A stretch of DNA of 64,000 bases, taken from CADEDH01 sp041394285 (GTDB taxonomy: Bacteria; Actinomycetota; Acidimicrobiia; Acidimicrobiales; SZUA-35). The DNA lies in the NCBI GenBank assembly GCA_041394285.1, contig JAWKIL010000001.1, forward strand, positions 62,001-126,000, in the 5' to 3' direction. The notes beneath the pieces were generated by a model. That model saw nothing but the letters and a program-made list of their open reading frames with translations. It searched no databases and was not told the DNA's origin. The position numbers were made by a program, and so were the translations under genes. Shown piece by piece: positions 9,117 to 17,888 of this stretch (its first letter is position 1; each line of letters opens with the position of its first letter).

Positions 9117-10265
9117 ATGCCCGGAACGAGCGCGGCCGACGACACGATGGCGAACGCGCCGGACGACGGCGAATCGGGTAACCGGCTGTCCATCGGCACC
9201 GTGGCCAAGCTGCTGGTTCTGGCTTTCGTCATCCACACGTTCGTCATCCCCCAGATCGGTGGGGCCCGGGCCGCCCTGCGCACGGTGTCGTCGGTGTCGC
9301 CCGGCCTGGTGGCCCTGGCCGTGGCGCTGGAGGCCGGGGCGCTGGTGGCCTACGCCGCCTTCCTCCGCCTGCTCCTGCCCCACCGGCCGGCCGTGAGCCT
9401 CGGCTACTGCACGGGGGTGGTGGTGTCCTCCACCGGCATCAACCACATGATCCCCGGTGGGGCCGCCACCACCGCCGCGGTGAACTACCGCCTGCTGGGC
9501 CGGCTCGGCATCCCCGGCCCCCAGCTGGCGTTCGCCCTGGGGGCCCAGGCCATCGGTTCGGCCATGGTGCTCAACATCCTGTTGTGGGCCGCCCTGCTCG
9601 TGTCGATCCCGATCAGCGGGTTCCACCCGGCCTACGCCACCGCGGCCGGTGTGGGCGCCTTCATCCTGATCATCGCCACCGTCGCCGTGGTCGCGCTCCA
9701 GCACGGCCGCGAGCAGCTGGCCGTGGAGGGCTCCCGCCTGGTCGGGCGGCTTCCCGGGGTCGAGGCCACCAAGGTGGAGCGGGCCGTGCGCCAGGCCGGC
9801 GCCTCTCTCGACACCCTCGTCCACACCCCGGGTCTGCTGTGGCAGAGCGCGGCGCTGGCCGCCCTCAACTGGCTGCTCGACGCCGCCGCCCTGTGGACCA
9901 TGGTGGCCGCCTTCGGCTATCGCCCAGGGGTGATCGGCCTCCTGGTGGCCTACGGGCTGGCCAACGTCATCGGCGCCCTGCCGATCTCGCCCGGCGGACT
10001 GGGCATCATCGAGGCGGTGCTGATCCCGTCCCTGGTGAGCATCGGTTCCCCCCGGGCCGTCGCCGCCGTGGCGGTCGTGGCCTACCGCCTGGTCAGCTTC
10101 TGGCTGCCGATCCCGCTCGGGCTGGCGTCGTTCGTGGTCCTGCTTCGGCGGGGCGCCCCCAGCCCCGAGGCCCGGCCCCATCTGGGGGCGGCCCTCGACG
10201 ATGTACGCAAGCACCAGGGCGAGCCCATCCCGGCCGATCCCGGGCCGAGCACCGGAGGCCAATGA
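9117..10265 (+). CDS. Lysylphosphatidylglycerol synthase TM-region / UPF0104 family membrane protein
   Basis: A ~382-aa polytopic inner-membrane protein of the LPG_synthase_TM (YbhN-like) family. It has about eight hydrophobic helices and the family's SSTGINHMIPGGAATTAAVNY segment (residues ~105-125), with the later ISPGGLGIIEA motif near residue 285. The soluble aminoacyltransferase domain of full MprF is missing, so it probably does not make lysyl-PG itself; proteins of this type act in lipid transport or membrane modification. I placed the start at the ATG at 9117 because the frame upstream, open to 8196, runs antisense through katE and the hemerythrin. The stop overlaps the next gene by ATGA. 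Confidence 0.85.
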   Translation: MPGTSAADDTMANAPDDGESGNRLSIGTVAKLLVLAFVIHTFVIPQIGGARAALRTVSSVSPGLVALAVALEAGALVAYAAFLRLLLPHRPAVSLGYCTGVVVSSTGINHMIPGGAATTAAVNYRLLGRLGIPGPQLAFALGAQAIGSAMVLNILLWAALLVSIPISGFHPAYATAAGVGAFILIIATVAVVALQHGREQLAVEGSRLVGRLPGVEATKVERAVRQAGASLDTLVHTPGLLWQSAALAALNWLLDAAALWTMVAAFGYRPGVIGLLVAYGLANVIGALPISPGGLGIIEAVLIPSLVSIGSPRAVAAVAVVAYRLVSFWLPIPLGLASFVVLLRRGAPSPEARPHLGAALDDVRKHQGEPIPADPGPSTGGQ

Positions 10266-11560
10266 CCGACGTCCTGCCCGAACTGGCGCTGGTGGTGGTG
10301 CTCGTGCTGGTCAACGCCGCCTTCGCCGGCACCGAGCTGGCCCTGGTGTCGCTGCGAGACAGCCAGCTCCAGCGCCTGGAGCAGACCTCGAAGACGGGTG
10401 CGCTGCTGGCCCGCCTCGCTCGGGACCCCAACAACTTCCTGGCCACCATCCAGGTCGGCATCACCCTGGCCGGGTTCCTGGCCTCGGCCGCCGCCGCCGT
10501 GTCGTTGGCCGAGCCGCTGCGGGAGCCGCTGTCGTTCCTCGGCGGTGCCGCCGAGCCGGCCGCCGTCATCCTCGTGACCGTGCTGCTGGCCTACGTGACG
10601 CTGGTGGCGGGGGAGCTGGCCCCGAAGCGTCTGGCCATGCAGCGGGCGGAGCGGTGGGGCCTGATGGCGGCCCGGCCCCTGGCCGTGATGGCCCGTTTCA
10701 CCCGGCCCGCCGTGTGGTTGCTCTCCCGATCCACCGACCTGCTGGTGCGGGTGCTGGGCGCCGACCCCGACCTGCAGCGGGAAGACGTGACCGAGGAGGA
10801 GCTGCGCGACATGGTGGCCGCCCAGCCCCATTTCACCGACGAGCAGCGCATGATCATCGACGGCGCCTTCGAGATAGCCGAGCGGACCCTGATGGAGATC
10901 CTGCGGCCCCGGGGTGACGTGTTCGTGCTCGACGCCGCCCTCCCGGCGGGCGAGGCCCGGGCCCAGTTGGCCGCTTCGGGGCATTCGCGGGCGCCGGTTG
11001 CCGTCGAGGCCTCGCTCGACGAGGTGGTGGGCATCGTGCACCTCCGCGACCTCCTCGACGGGGGCGACGAACCGGTGGGGGAGCGGGCCCGGGGTGACCT
11101 GAGGTACTTCCCCGAGTCGGCCCGCGTGCTCGACACCCTGCGCCAACTCCAGGCCGCCCGGGAGCAGATGGCCCTGGTGGTGGACGAGCACGGCTCCACC
11201 GCCGGTCTGGTGACGGTGGAGGACCTGGTCGAGGAGTTGGTGGGCGAGATCTACGACGAGACCGACCCCGACGTGCGAACCGCCCGGACCGAGGCCGACG
11301 GCACCCTGGTGGTGCCCGGGCGGTTCCCGGTCCACGACCTCGGCGACCTCGGCGTCGACGGCGTTCCCGAGGGCCCCTACGCCACCGTGGCCGGCCTGGT
11401 GCTGGAACGCCTGGGGCGCCTTCCCGAGGTGCCGGGCGACGTGGTGACGGTGGGCTCGTGGTCGATCCAGGTCACGGCGGTCGGCCGGCGCACGGTCGAC
11501 GAGGTCCGGATCAGGCTCCGGCCCGAGACCGCCGACGCCGAGCCGCCGCCCGACGAGTGA
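10262..11560 (+). CDS. CNNM/HlyC-CorC family transporter-associated protein
   Basis: A 432-aa protein. The DUF21/CNNM membrane domain spans residues 1-190 with several TM helices (ALVVVLVLVNAAFAGTELAL at the N-terminus). A tandem CBS pair follows (about 205-330; TAGLVTVEDLVEELVGEI is the second CBS helix region), then a C-terminal CorC_HlyC domain. The family is linked to Mg/Co efflux or homeostasis. The start is set by an ATGA overlap with the preceding membrane gene and by GGAGG just upstream. A second paralogue lies at 43292, in a ybeY-era context. Confidence 0.92.
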   Translation: MTDVLPELALVVVLVLVNAAFAGTELALVSLRDSQLQRLEQTSKTGALLARLARDPNNFLATIQVGITLAGFLASAAAAVSLAEPLREPLSFLGGAAEPAAVILVTVLLAYVTLVAGELAPKRLAMQRAERWGLMAARPLAVMARFTRPAVWLLSRSTDLLVRVLGADPDLQREDVTEEELRDMVAAQPHFTDEQRMIIDGAFEIAERTLMEILRPRGDVFVLDAALPAGEARAQLAASGHSRAPVAVEASLDEVVGIVHLRDLLDGGDEPVGERARGDLRYFPESARVLDTLRQLQAAREQMALVVDEHGSTAGLVTVEDLVEELVGEIYDETDPDVRTARTEADGTLVVPGRFPVHDLGDLGVDGVPEGPYATVAGLVLERLGRLPEVPGDVVTVGSWSIQVTAVGRRTVDEVRIRLRPETADAEPPPDE

Positions 11561-11566
11561 GCGGGT

Positions 11567-12403
11567 TCACCGCGTGAGCGACCGGTCCTCCAGCATCTGA
11601 TCCACCTGCTTGCGCACGAGCCCGCCCATGTCGGGGTGGGTGAGCACCCAGAAGCGGTCGTTCAGCACGGCGTCGAGCACCATCGGGCCGACGTCGTCGG
11701 GGTTCATGCCGTCGGCCAGCGTGCGGGTGAGGATGTCCCAGAACTTCCGGCCCGCCGTCGTCCCCACGTGCTGGGCAGCCGACTCGGCCGACCGGTTGCG
11801 CTCGGAGTCCACGATGTTGGTGTTGATCGGGCCCGGGCACAGCACGGAGGCATGCAGGGGCGACCCGGCCAGGCGCAGGTCCCGCTCCAGCGAGGCCATG
11901 AGGGCCACCACGCCGTGCTTGGCCACGTTGTAGGCCCCGAGCGACGCCCCGGCGTAGAGCCCGGCCATGGAGGCCGTGGAGTTGATGTGGCCGGCCTCAC
12001 CCTGGCGCTCCATGATCGGCAGGAACACGTGCACCCCGTGGATCGGGCCCCACAGATCGATGTCGATCGTCCACCGCCAGTCTTCGAGGGAGGTCGCCCC
12101 CACCGGATCCGACACGCCGACGCCGGCATTGTTGCACAGCACGTGCACGGCCCCGAACCGGTCGAGGGCGGCGGCGGCCAGGGCCTCGACCTGCTCCAGC
12201 TTCGACACGTCGGTGCGAACCCCGATGGCCTCGGTGCCCCGGACTGCCAACTCGGCGACGACCTCGTCCATCGGGGCCTGCTCGATGTCGGCCACCACGA
12301 TGTTCATGCCCTGGCCGGCGAGGGCCCGCACGATGCCCCGCCCGATCCCGCTGCCGCCACCCGTCACCACTGCCGTTTTGCCGTTCACGTCCATCGGGCT
12401 CAC
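11567..12403 (-). CDS. Short-chain dehydrogenase/reductase (SDR) oxidoreductase
   Basis: A 278-aa classical SDR using NAD(P)H on an unknown alcohol/ketone. Seen directly: the Rossmann glycine motif TGGGSGIG (14-21), NNAG (91-94), a catalytic serine in NSTAS (141-145) and YNVAK (158-162) with Tyr158/Lys162. Asp39 at the end of beta-2 (VVADI) favours NAD(H) over NADP(H). The start is a GTG at 12403, or an ATG nine bases in. It is convergent with the CorC-like gene, with only 6 nt between the stops, and is separated from the upstream FtsH-like gene by a hairpin. Confidence 0.9.
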   Translation of the reverse strand: MSPMDVNGKTAVVTGGGSGIGRGIVRALAGQGMNIVVADIEQAPMDEVVAELAVRGTEAIGVRTDVSKLEQVEALAAAALDRFGAVHVLCNNAGVGVSDPVGATSLEDWRWTIDIDLWGPIHGVHVFLPIMERQGEAGHINSTASMAGLYAGASLGAYNVAKHGVVALMASLERDLRLAGSPLHASVLCPGPINTNIVDSERNRSAESAAQHVGTTAGRKFWDILTRTLADGMNPDDVGPMVLDAVLNDRFWVLTHPDMGGLVRKQVDQMLEDRSLTR

Positions 12404-12454
12404 CGTAGACCGGGTGCCGGGGTGGTGCCATCATGGTGCCCCGCCCTGTCCGAA

Positions 12455-12504
12455 GGGCCCTCGCCCCGCACGGCGAGGGCCCCGGATCATGAGACCCGGG
12501 GCCC
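12455..12504. terminator. Overlapping GC-rich hairpins downstream of the FtsH-like gene
   Basis: A perfect 11-bp stem (12455-12465 with 12472-12482, loop CCGCAC) overlaps an alternative stem in which GGGCCCCGG (12478-12486) pairs with CCCGGGGCCC (12495-12504). The two compete for the same bases. There is no T-tract, as is common for high-GC terminators. It lies 50 nt past the stop of the minus-strand protease gene and before the SDR gene, so it probably ends the protease transcript. Confidence 0.55.
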
Positions 12505-12552
12505 TCGAGCTTGATACGTGGTGTTCGCCACCGGGGAGGTGACAGGAGCCGC

Positions 12553-15450
12553 TCAGCTGGCCGGCCCGCTGCCCCCGTCATGGGCTCCGTTGCCGTTGGC
12601 GCCGTTGGCGCCGTTGGTTCCGTTGCCGTTGGCCCCGCCGTCGGCCGGAGGGGTGTCGACGGCAGGCCCACCCCCGTTGGTGTAGGCACCACCGTTCTGG
12701 GCCGGGGCCTCGGCTGCCGGGGCCGGGGCCGTGGGCGGCGCCATCGTGGGCGGCGGCATCGACGGCGGAGGCGGATAGAGGGCCGGGGCCGGCAGGGTGG
12801 GAGGCCCTGCCATCGGCGGTGGCGCCATCTGGGCCGGCGGCATCGGGTTCGTGGCCATGGGGTTGGCCGCGGGAGGAACCTGGGCCGTGGGTTCGGGGTA
12901 GGTCGGCTGGGCGTAGCTCTGCGGTGGCGCCATCGTGGCCGACGGCGCCGCCCACCCCGGCTGGGGGGCCGTGGGGTACTGGGGCGCCGGCGCGACCAGG
13001 GACGACGAGGTGACCTCGACCGCCGGCCCGGTGGCGTTCACCAGCATGTGGTACGGCAGGGCCGGAGGTAGCGAGCCCTGCACCTTGCCGTGCTGACGGT
13101 GGGCGGTCAGCACCAGCTCGTGGTAGGCCACCATCTGCTCGCGCATCTGCTGGGTGTGGTAGATACGGCCGTCCACCAGCGGCCCCTGCACGCCATCGAT
13201 CACGGCGGCCACGTCGTCGCCGGCCAGGGTCTTGTGCGTCTCCAGGGCGTGGCCGACCGACAGCACCTCGTACCAGTTCTCGATGAGGAGCTGGCGTGCC
13301 ATCTCGTAGATCCGGCCCAGGTTGTCCTCGATCCGCTCACCGAGCGGACCCTTGAGCGCCTCGGCCGGATCGGTGCCTTCCTCCGGGCCGGGCTTGTGTC
13401 CGCCGCCGCCTCCGCCGAGGCCCAGCTCCCGGGACACGGCATGGGATGCGATCGTCTGACCCATGCCCCAGTCGCCCTCCATCGAGGCCGCCAGGGCGGT
13501 GGCCTGCTGGAGATCGCCGGCCACGCCCGAGGCGTTGTCACCGTCGAAGAACAGGCGCTCGCCGGCCAGGGAGGCCAACGACACCAAGAGGTCGGCCTCG
13601 TACTCGCTCTTCCAGGTCTTGAACCGGTCCTCGGGCTTCACCGAGGACACCATGCCCAGATAGTTGCCACCCTTCTCGATGGTGGCCAGGTCGATCGTCC
13701 AGTGGTGGCGCACCCGGTAGGCGGTGACGGCGTGGCACGCCTCGTGGATGGCGACCGAGTGGCGGTCACGTTCCACGTACTCCACGTCCTCGGAGGGGCC
13801 GAGCGCTTTGAAGTGCTTGGCCCAGATGATGTCTTCCCAGGTGACGGCGTCACGGCCGTTGCGCAGGGCGTTGATCAGGGCCTCGTTGACCATGTCCTTG
13901 ATCGTGGCCCCGGTGGCGTAGGGCGTGATCACGGCCAGCTTCTCGATCTGCTCCGGGGTGAGCTGGTGGCGCACCTTGCGCAGGTAGCCCTCGTAGGTCC
14001 GGCGCCGGCCGTCCTTGGAGGGGTAGCCCACCTTGTAGAGCCGGTCGATCCGACCCGGCCGGAGGAGGGCTTCGTCGAGGGCCTCGGGGAGGTTGGTGGC
14101 CATCATCACCAGGATCCGGTACTTGAGCGGCGGCTTGGGCCGCAGGCCGAGGAAGCGGCGAACGTGCCGGTTGAGGAAGCCTCGCGGCTTCTTGAGGCCG
14201 GAGATCTCGCTCAGGAGCGACTGCAGGGTGCCCCCGCCGCCGCCCATGCCGCCCACGATCACCTTGTGGATCATGGAGCGGGGCTCCTCGGGCCCCCGGC
14301 TGGCGTTGAGCTTGCGCTGCTGGTCGAACAGGAGCCCCTGGCTGTTGGGCGAGAGCCAGCGCATGTGCTCACGGAACTCGTCGGGCCCGTCGAACGCCCC
14401 CCCGCCGCCCCCCTGGGCCAGGGCGCCGCGGTTGCCGAGCGAGTCGGCCTCGTCGAAGAACACGATCACGCCGCCGTAGCGCAGCGACAGCTTGCGCAGC
14501 TTGCGGAACAGGCTCTTCACCTTCAGGATGCCGACGCCCATGAACATGTTGATGAACGCGCCGGGGTCGACGAAGACATAGGGCTTGCCGGTCTGGCCCG
14601 CCACCGCCTCGGCCATCAGGGTCTTGCCGGTGCCCGGAGGCCCCCAGAGCAGGATGCCGCCCGGCACGTGGCCGCCCCGCTCCTCGATCAGGCGGGGGTT
14701 CTCCAGGAACAGGACGTTCTCCTTGACCTTCTCCAGCACATGGTCCTGGCCCCACACGTCGTCGAAGGTGGTGGTGACGTCTTCGGGCATGTAGACGTCG
14801 ACCCCGCCCCGGGACAGGAAGAAGAAGAGGAAACCGAACTGGCCCACGATGAACAGCAGGGGGAACACCAGCGACACCCAGAACGGCACCTGCTGGGGAC
14901 CAACGGTGAGGAACTGGAAGATCGCCCCCGGTACAGCCGCCACACCCTCGATGAACGAGACGCCCCGCCGGTTGGCCAGGATGGCCGAGAAGATCAGGTA
15001 GGCGACGGCGAACTTCGTGTACCGGGCGGTGCGGTAGCGCAGCCAGGGGTCGCGCCGGTCCTTCCAGCGGTCGAGGCCGCCCCACACCGTCTCGGCCCAG
15101 AAATGGTTGTAGCCGGCGTTCTGCTCGCTGACGAGGTAGTGGAGCTGGCGGACGACCTCGATCAGGGCCAGGGTCAGGATCCAGCCCGACCGTTGGAGCT
15201 GGGTGATGAGGGCGTCACCGAAGGTGTAGGCCGGCTGGTCGGCCCGCAGCCGCCAGAACAGGAACAGGAAGATCACGGCCAGGACGGCGAGGATCTTCAC
15301 CCGGTCGAAGAGCGGTACCGGCCGCCGGGCCTTGGCCGCCGGCTTGGGCGGCTCCCAGATCTCGCTCGTCGCCGGCACCACGGTGGTGCCGCCGGGGTGG
15401 TGGGGTGGCCCCGGCAGGACCGGTGGGGACGAGGGCGGAAGGTCGCTCAT
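12553..15450 (-). CDS. Atypical membrane-bound FtsH-like AAA+ zinc metalloprotease
   Basis: 965 aa, against roughly 600-650 for canonical FtsH. The N-terminal region contains about four hydrophobic segments (around 51-66, 88-104, 145-160, 189-212) instead of two. AAA+ motifs: Walker A GPPGTGKT (270-277), pore-loop MFMGVG (302-307), Walker B VIVFFDEAD (327-335), and an SRH with ATN (451-453) and arginine fingers RPGRIDR (464-470). Between Walker B and the SRH lies an extra insertion of about 100 residues with Gly-rich runs. The protease site is HEACH (569-573) with third ligand Asp646 in GVAGDLQQAT. The last ~190 residues are Pro/Ala/Met low complexity ending in Gly/Asn repeats. It probably degrades membrane or misfolded proteins. 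It looks like a specialised paralogue rather than the housekeeping FtsH. Confidence 0.88.
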   Translation of the reverse strand: MSDLPPSSPPVLPGPPHHPGGTTVVPATSEIWEPPKPAAKARRPVPLFDRVKILAVLAVIFLFLFWRLRADQPAYTFGDALITQLQRSGWILTLALIEVVRQLHYLVSEQNAGYNHFWAETVWGGLDRWKDRRDPWLRYRTARYTKFAVAYLIFSAILANRRGVSFIEGVAAVPGAIFQFLTVGPQQVPFWVSLVFPLLFIVGQFGFLFFFLSRGGVDVYMPEDVTTTFDDVWGQDHVLEKVKENVLFLENPRLIEERGGHVPGGILLWGPPGTGKTLMAEAVAGQTGKPYVFVDPGAFINMFMGVGILKVKSLFRKLRKLSLRYGGVIVFFDEADSLGNRGALAQGGGGGAFDGPDEFREHMRWLSPNSQGLLFDQQRKLNASRGPEEPRSMIHKVIVGGMGGGGGTLQSLLSEISGLKKPRGFLNRHVRRFLGLRPKPPLKYRILVMMATNLPEALDEALLRPGRIDRLYKVGYPSKDGRRRTYEGYLRKVRHQLTPEQIEKLAVITPYATGATIKDMVNEALINALRNGRDAVTWEDIIWAKHFKALGPSEDVEYVERDRHSVAIHEACHAVTAYRVRHHWTIDLATIEKGGNYLGMVSSVKPEDRFKTWKSEYEADLLVSLASLAGERLFFDGDNASGVAGDLQQATALAASMEGDWGMGQTIASHAVSRELGLGGGGGGHKPGPEEGTDPAEALKGPLGERIEDNLGRIYEMARQLLIENWYEVLSVGHALETHKTLAGDDVAAVIDGVQGPLVDGRIYHTQQMREQMVAYHELVLTAHRQHGKVQGSLPPALPYHMLVNATGPAVEVTSSSLVAPAPQYPTAPQPGWAAPSATMAPPQSYAQPTYPEPTAQVPPAANPMATNPMPPAQMAPPPMAGPPTLPAPALYPPPPSMPPPTMAPPTAPAPAAEAPAQNGGAYTNGGGPAVDTPPADGGANGNGTNGANGANGNGAHDGGSGPAS

Positions 15451-15451
15451 G

Positions 15452-16063
15452 TCAGCTCTCCAGGCTCCACGAAGCTTGAATCTTCTGGATCAGGTCGGCC
15501 TGCTCGAGGAAGCAGGACTGGGTGCAGGTGAGTTCGGTGATGACCACCCGATCGGTTGCGCGGGTCACCAGTGCTTGGAAGTCGCGGGCGGCGGAACCGA
15601 CCGCCAGCTTGATGCGTATGCCCCACACATCGGGGTGGGCGATCTCTTCGTAGTCGATCACGAAGGAGTCGGCCGGGACGTCTCCGCTGGCCTTCAGCGA
15701 GACGGAGCCATCGCCGTTGCTCACCTGCTCCACCGGGTCGTACTCCCCGTTGGTCGACAGCATCCGCAGAGCGGCGAAGGAGGCGAGGTCGCCGTGCTCG
15801 ATGGACGTCATGAACAGCACCGGCTCGTCGCCGATCTCGTCGAGCGTGGATCCGGGGCGCCCGTAGACGGCGGCCGGGCTGTCGACCCCGCCCAGGTCGT
15901 CGAACTCCTTGGGGACGACGAAGCTGATCGAGCTCTCGGGCACCGTGATCTCCCGGGCCGTTGCCTCGCCGCAGCCGGTGAGCAGGGCGGCCCCGCCGAG
16001 CGCGGCGCCGAGGACCAGGCCGGCACCCCGGGGCGGCGACCGGCGGGCCGGGAGCAGGGTCAT
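15452..16063 (-). CDS. Predicted lipoprotein, paralogue of its upstream neighbour
   Basis: 203 aa. The N-terminus has arginines, a hydrophobic run and a lipobox LLTGC, so it is probably a secreted lipoprotein. The body resembles a PsbP/LpqN-like fold segment (SSISFVVPKEFDDL). The C-terminus carries LTCTQSCFLEQ, a CxxxC-type pair, followed by QASWSLES. The upstream gene's product ends the same way (ACSASCFEAY ... DSVQLGS), so the two are tandem duplicates. The start at 16063 is fixed by an ATGA overlap with the upstream stop; an ATG further out at 16123 would bury the signal peptide. Function unknown. Confidence 0.72.
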   Translation of the reverse strand: MTLLPARRSPPRGAGLVLGAALGGAALLTGCGEATAREITVPESSISFVVPKEFDDLGGVDSPAAVYGRPGSTLDEIGDEPVLFMTSIEHGDLASFAALRMLSTNGEYDPVEQVSNGDGSVSLKASGDVPADSFVIDYEEIAHPDVWGIRIKLAVGSAARDFQALVTRATDRVVITELTCTQSCFLEQADLIQKIQASWSLES

Positions 16064-16698
16064 GACCCGAGCTGCACCGAGTCGAACAGCGACTCGATGT
16101 CTTTGTCGTACGCCTCGAAACAACTGGCCGAGCAGGCCACCCGCACCCGATGGATGCGCTGGCGCCCGGGATCGAAGGCGGCGAACTGCTGCTCCACGGC
16201 CGTGCCCTCCGGCATGTCGACCTCGAAGCGCAGGATCTGGCCCTCGAACCCCCGGTCGTCGAGGAAGGGATCGTGGAAGATGAGCCTGATGGTGGGATCG
16301 TCGCCGGCGGTGGGGTCTCGCCGGTCGTTGAGGGCCATCGACCGCAGGGAGCTCACACTCATCCGGTCATGGTCGGCGGCCGCCAGGTCGATCACCTGGG
16401 CCACCACGAACGGTCGATCGAGGACGAACGTGGCCAGATGGTCGGAGGAGGGCGAGTCCGAGGCGTCGACCCCGGTCACCCACTCGGTGGACAACGGGGT
16501 GAGGCTCACGTCGGCCCACGATTTCGGGTACCGGAAGGAGAGCTCGCCGTTCGGGCTGGAGACGTAGCCGTTCTGGCGTTCCAGGCGGCCGGCGAGGGCT
16601 ACCGTGAGGACGCCGACGAGGACGATCGCGACCAAGGCAAGCAACGACGAGGCAATCCACCGCCGTCGGAGCCGCTCCACCTCAGCCTTCACCTCCAC
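16060..16698 (-). CDS. Single-pass membrane-anchored protein, PsbP-like, paralogue of the downstream lipoprotein
   Basis: About 212 aa. An N-terminal basic stretch (VERLRRRW) and one TM helix (LLALVAIVLVGVLTVALAG) are followed by an extracytoplasmic domain beginning SPNGELSFRYPKSW, the pattern seen in PsbP/LpqN-like proteins. A C-terminal CSASC pair matches the paralogue encoded downstream. The start is uncertain: I use the GTG at 16698, with a GGGA 5 nt upstream; an in-frame ATG at 16758 would add 20 unconvincing residues. The stop overlaps the lipoprotein start (ATGA), so the pair is cotranscribed and probably functions as a heteromer at the cell surface (inference). Confidence 0.68.
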   Translation of the reverse strand: MEVKAEVERLRRRWIASSLLALVAIVLVGVLTVALAGRLERQNGYVSSPNGELSFRYPKSWADVSLTPLSTEWVTGVDASDSPSSDHLATFVLDRPFVVAQVIDLAAADHDRMSVSSLRSMALNDRRDPTAGDDPTIRLIFHDPFLDDRGFEGQILRFEVDMPEGTAVEQQFAAFDPGRQRIHRVRVACSASCFEAYDKDIESLFDSVQLGS

Positions 16699-16828
16699 AT
16701 CGGTCCCATTTCTAGTGTGACTCAGCCAGTCACCCGGATGCCATATCGAGCAGTTCAACGTCGGCTGCTGGCCGCCGAAGGTGAGCCGCCCACCTTAGCC
16801 GACGGCGGCTGGCGGCCAGGCTTCGCTC

Positions 16829-17689
16829 TCAGCGCCGACCCCGGCAGTCGCCCTGCCGGTCCACGTCCTCGCCCCGGGCCCATCCCCGGGTCTCGCCGTT
16901 GTCGATCAGGTACCAGCGGGGGCGGTCCTCGGTGACGGCCGACACCCAGTAGAGGCCGAGGCCGACCTGGCCTGCCGTCGCTGCGCCGTCGTCGGGTTCC
17001 ACCAGCACCGTCAGCGGGCCGTCGACCCACACGGAGCAGAACCGGGGTTGCACCGTGCCCGGCACCTCGGCCGGCGCCGGTGCCGTGGGCGGCACGGTGG
17101 GGGCCTCGGTGGTGGTGAGCTCGGGCACCGTGGTGGTGGTGGGCTCCACCCCGGCCGAGCCGGCCGATCCCGACGCCACCGAGGGAGCGATGCGGGATGT
17201 CGAGCCGAAGGCGGCCAGCGCCGCCCGCACCGGCTCCATCAGGGCGGCGCCGCCGTCGGCCAGGGACGAGGGCGGGCCCTCGGCCCCGTCGCCGTCGCTG
17301 CCTCCCCCACGACCCACGATGGCGGCCGCCGCCAGGACCAGCACGGCCACCGCCACCGCGGTGAGGGCCCGGCGCCGGTAGGCCAGCTCCGACAGCCTCT
17401 GGCCCAGCGCCGCCGGCGGCCCGGCCGGCACCGCCACGGTGGGTTCGGTGAGGAACGGCGGCTCGTCGCCCGGAGCCAGCGAGGCGGCCAGCAGGGCCGT
17501 GCGGTGCCAGGCGGCACCGTCGCCGGCGGGTATCGGCCCCGTCGGATCCGGGAGCACCGCGGTGGTGGTGGCGTCGATCGACGAGCCGCGCCGCGCCCGG
17601 AGGGACCGGTGGGAAGGCGGAGGTGGCCGGTCGGCGTCCTCCACGGCCTCCGCCCCCGCCTCGGGGGTGGCATCGACGTAGGAGCTCAC
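16829..17689 (-). CDS. Membrane-anchored protein with C-terminal SH3-like domain
   Basis: About 286 aa. A disordered Pro/Arg-rich cytoplasmic part (1-140) is followed by one TM helix (LTAVAVAVLVLAAAAIVG), a Thr/Pro-rich extracellular spacer (TTTTVPELTTTEAPT) and a compact C-terminal domain of ~75 residues with paired cysteines (FCSVWVD ... GDC) and YWVSAVTEDRPRWYLIDN, reminiscent of bacterial SH3 domains that bind peptidoglycan. The start is a GTG at 17689; the frame is open to 17827 but that stretch is non-coding in character. Whether it really binds cell wall is inference. Confidence 0.65.
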   Translation of the reverse strand: MSSYVDATPEAGAEAVEDADRPPPPSHRSLRARRGSSIDATTTAVLPDPTGPIPAGDGAAWHRTALLAASLAPGDEPPFLTEPTVAVPAGPPAALGQRLSELAYRRRALTAVAVAVLVLAAAAIVGRGGGSDGDGAEGPPSSLADGGAALMEPVRAALAAFGSTSRIAPSVASGSAGSAGVEPTTTTVPELTTTEAPTVPPTAPAPAEVPGTVQPRFCSVWVDGPLTVLVEPDDGAATAGQVGLGLYWVSAVTEDRPRWYLIDNGETRGWARGEDVDRQGDCRGRR

Positions 17690-17888
17690 GGGGCCACAAC
17701 CTAGTCGATCCGGGCGCAGGATCCCCGGGCGGGCCGCCCGGCGCTGCCACGGCGGCCCCCGCTCCGGGCCTGGTGGGGGGCCGCCCGGGAGGCAGGAGGA
17801 GGGGAGTGGACCGGACCACCCCGCCACCGACTAGGGTGCAGCCCGTAGCCAGCAAGCCAAGACACCGTTTTTCGACCAGGAGGAGCCG

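Noticed and set aside
17690..17888. Encapsulin partner for the DyP peroxidase
   Set aside because: No encapsulin gene nearby and no targeting tail at the DyP C-terminus.
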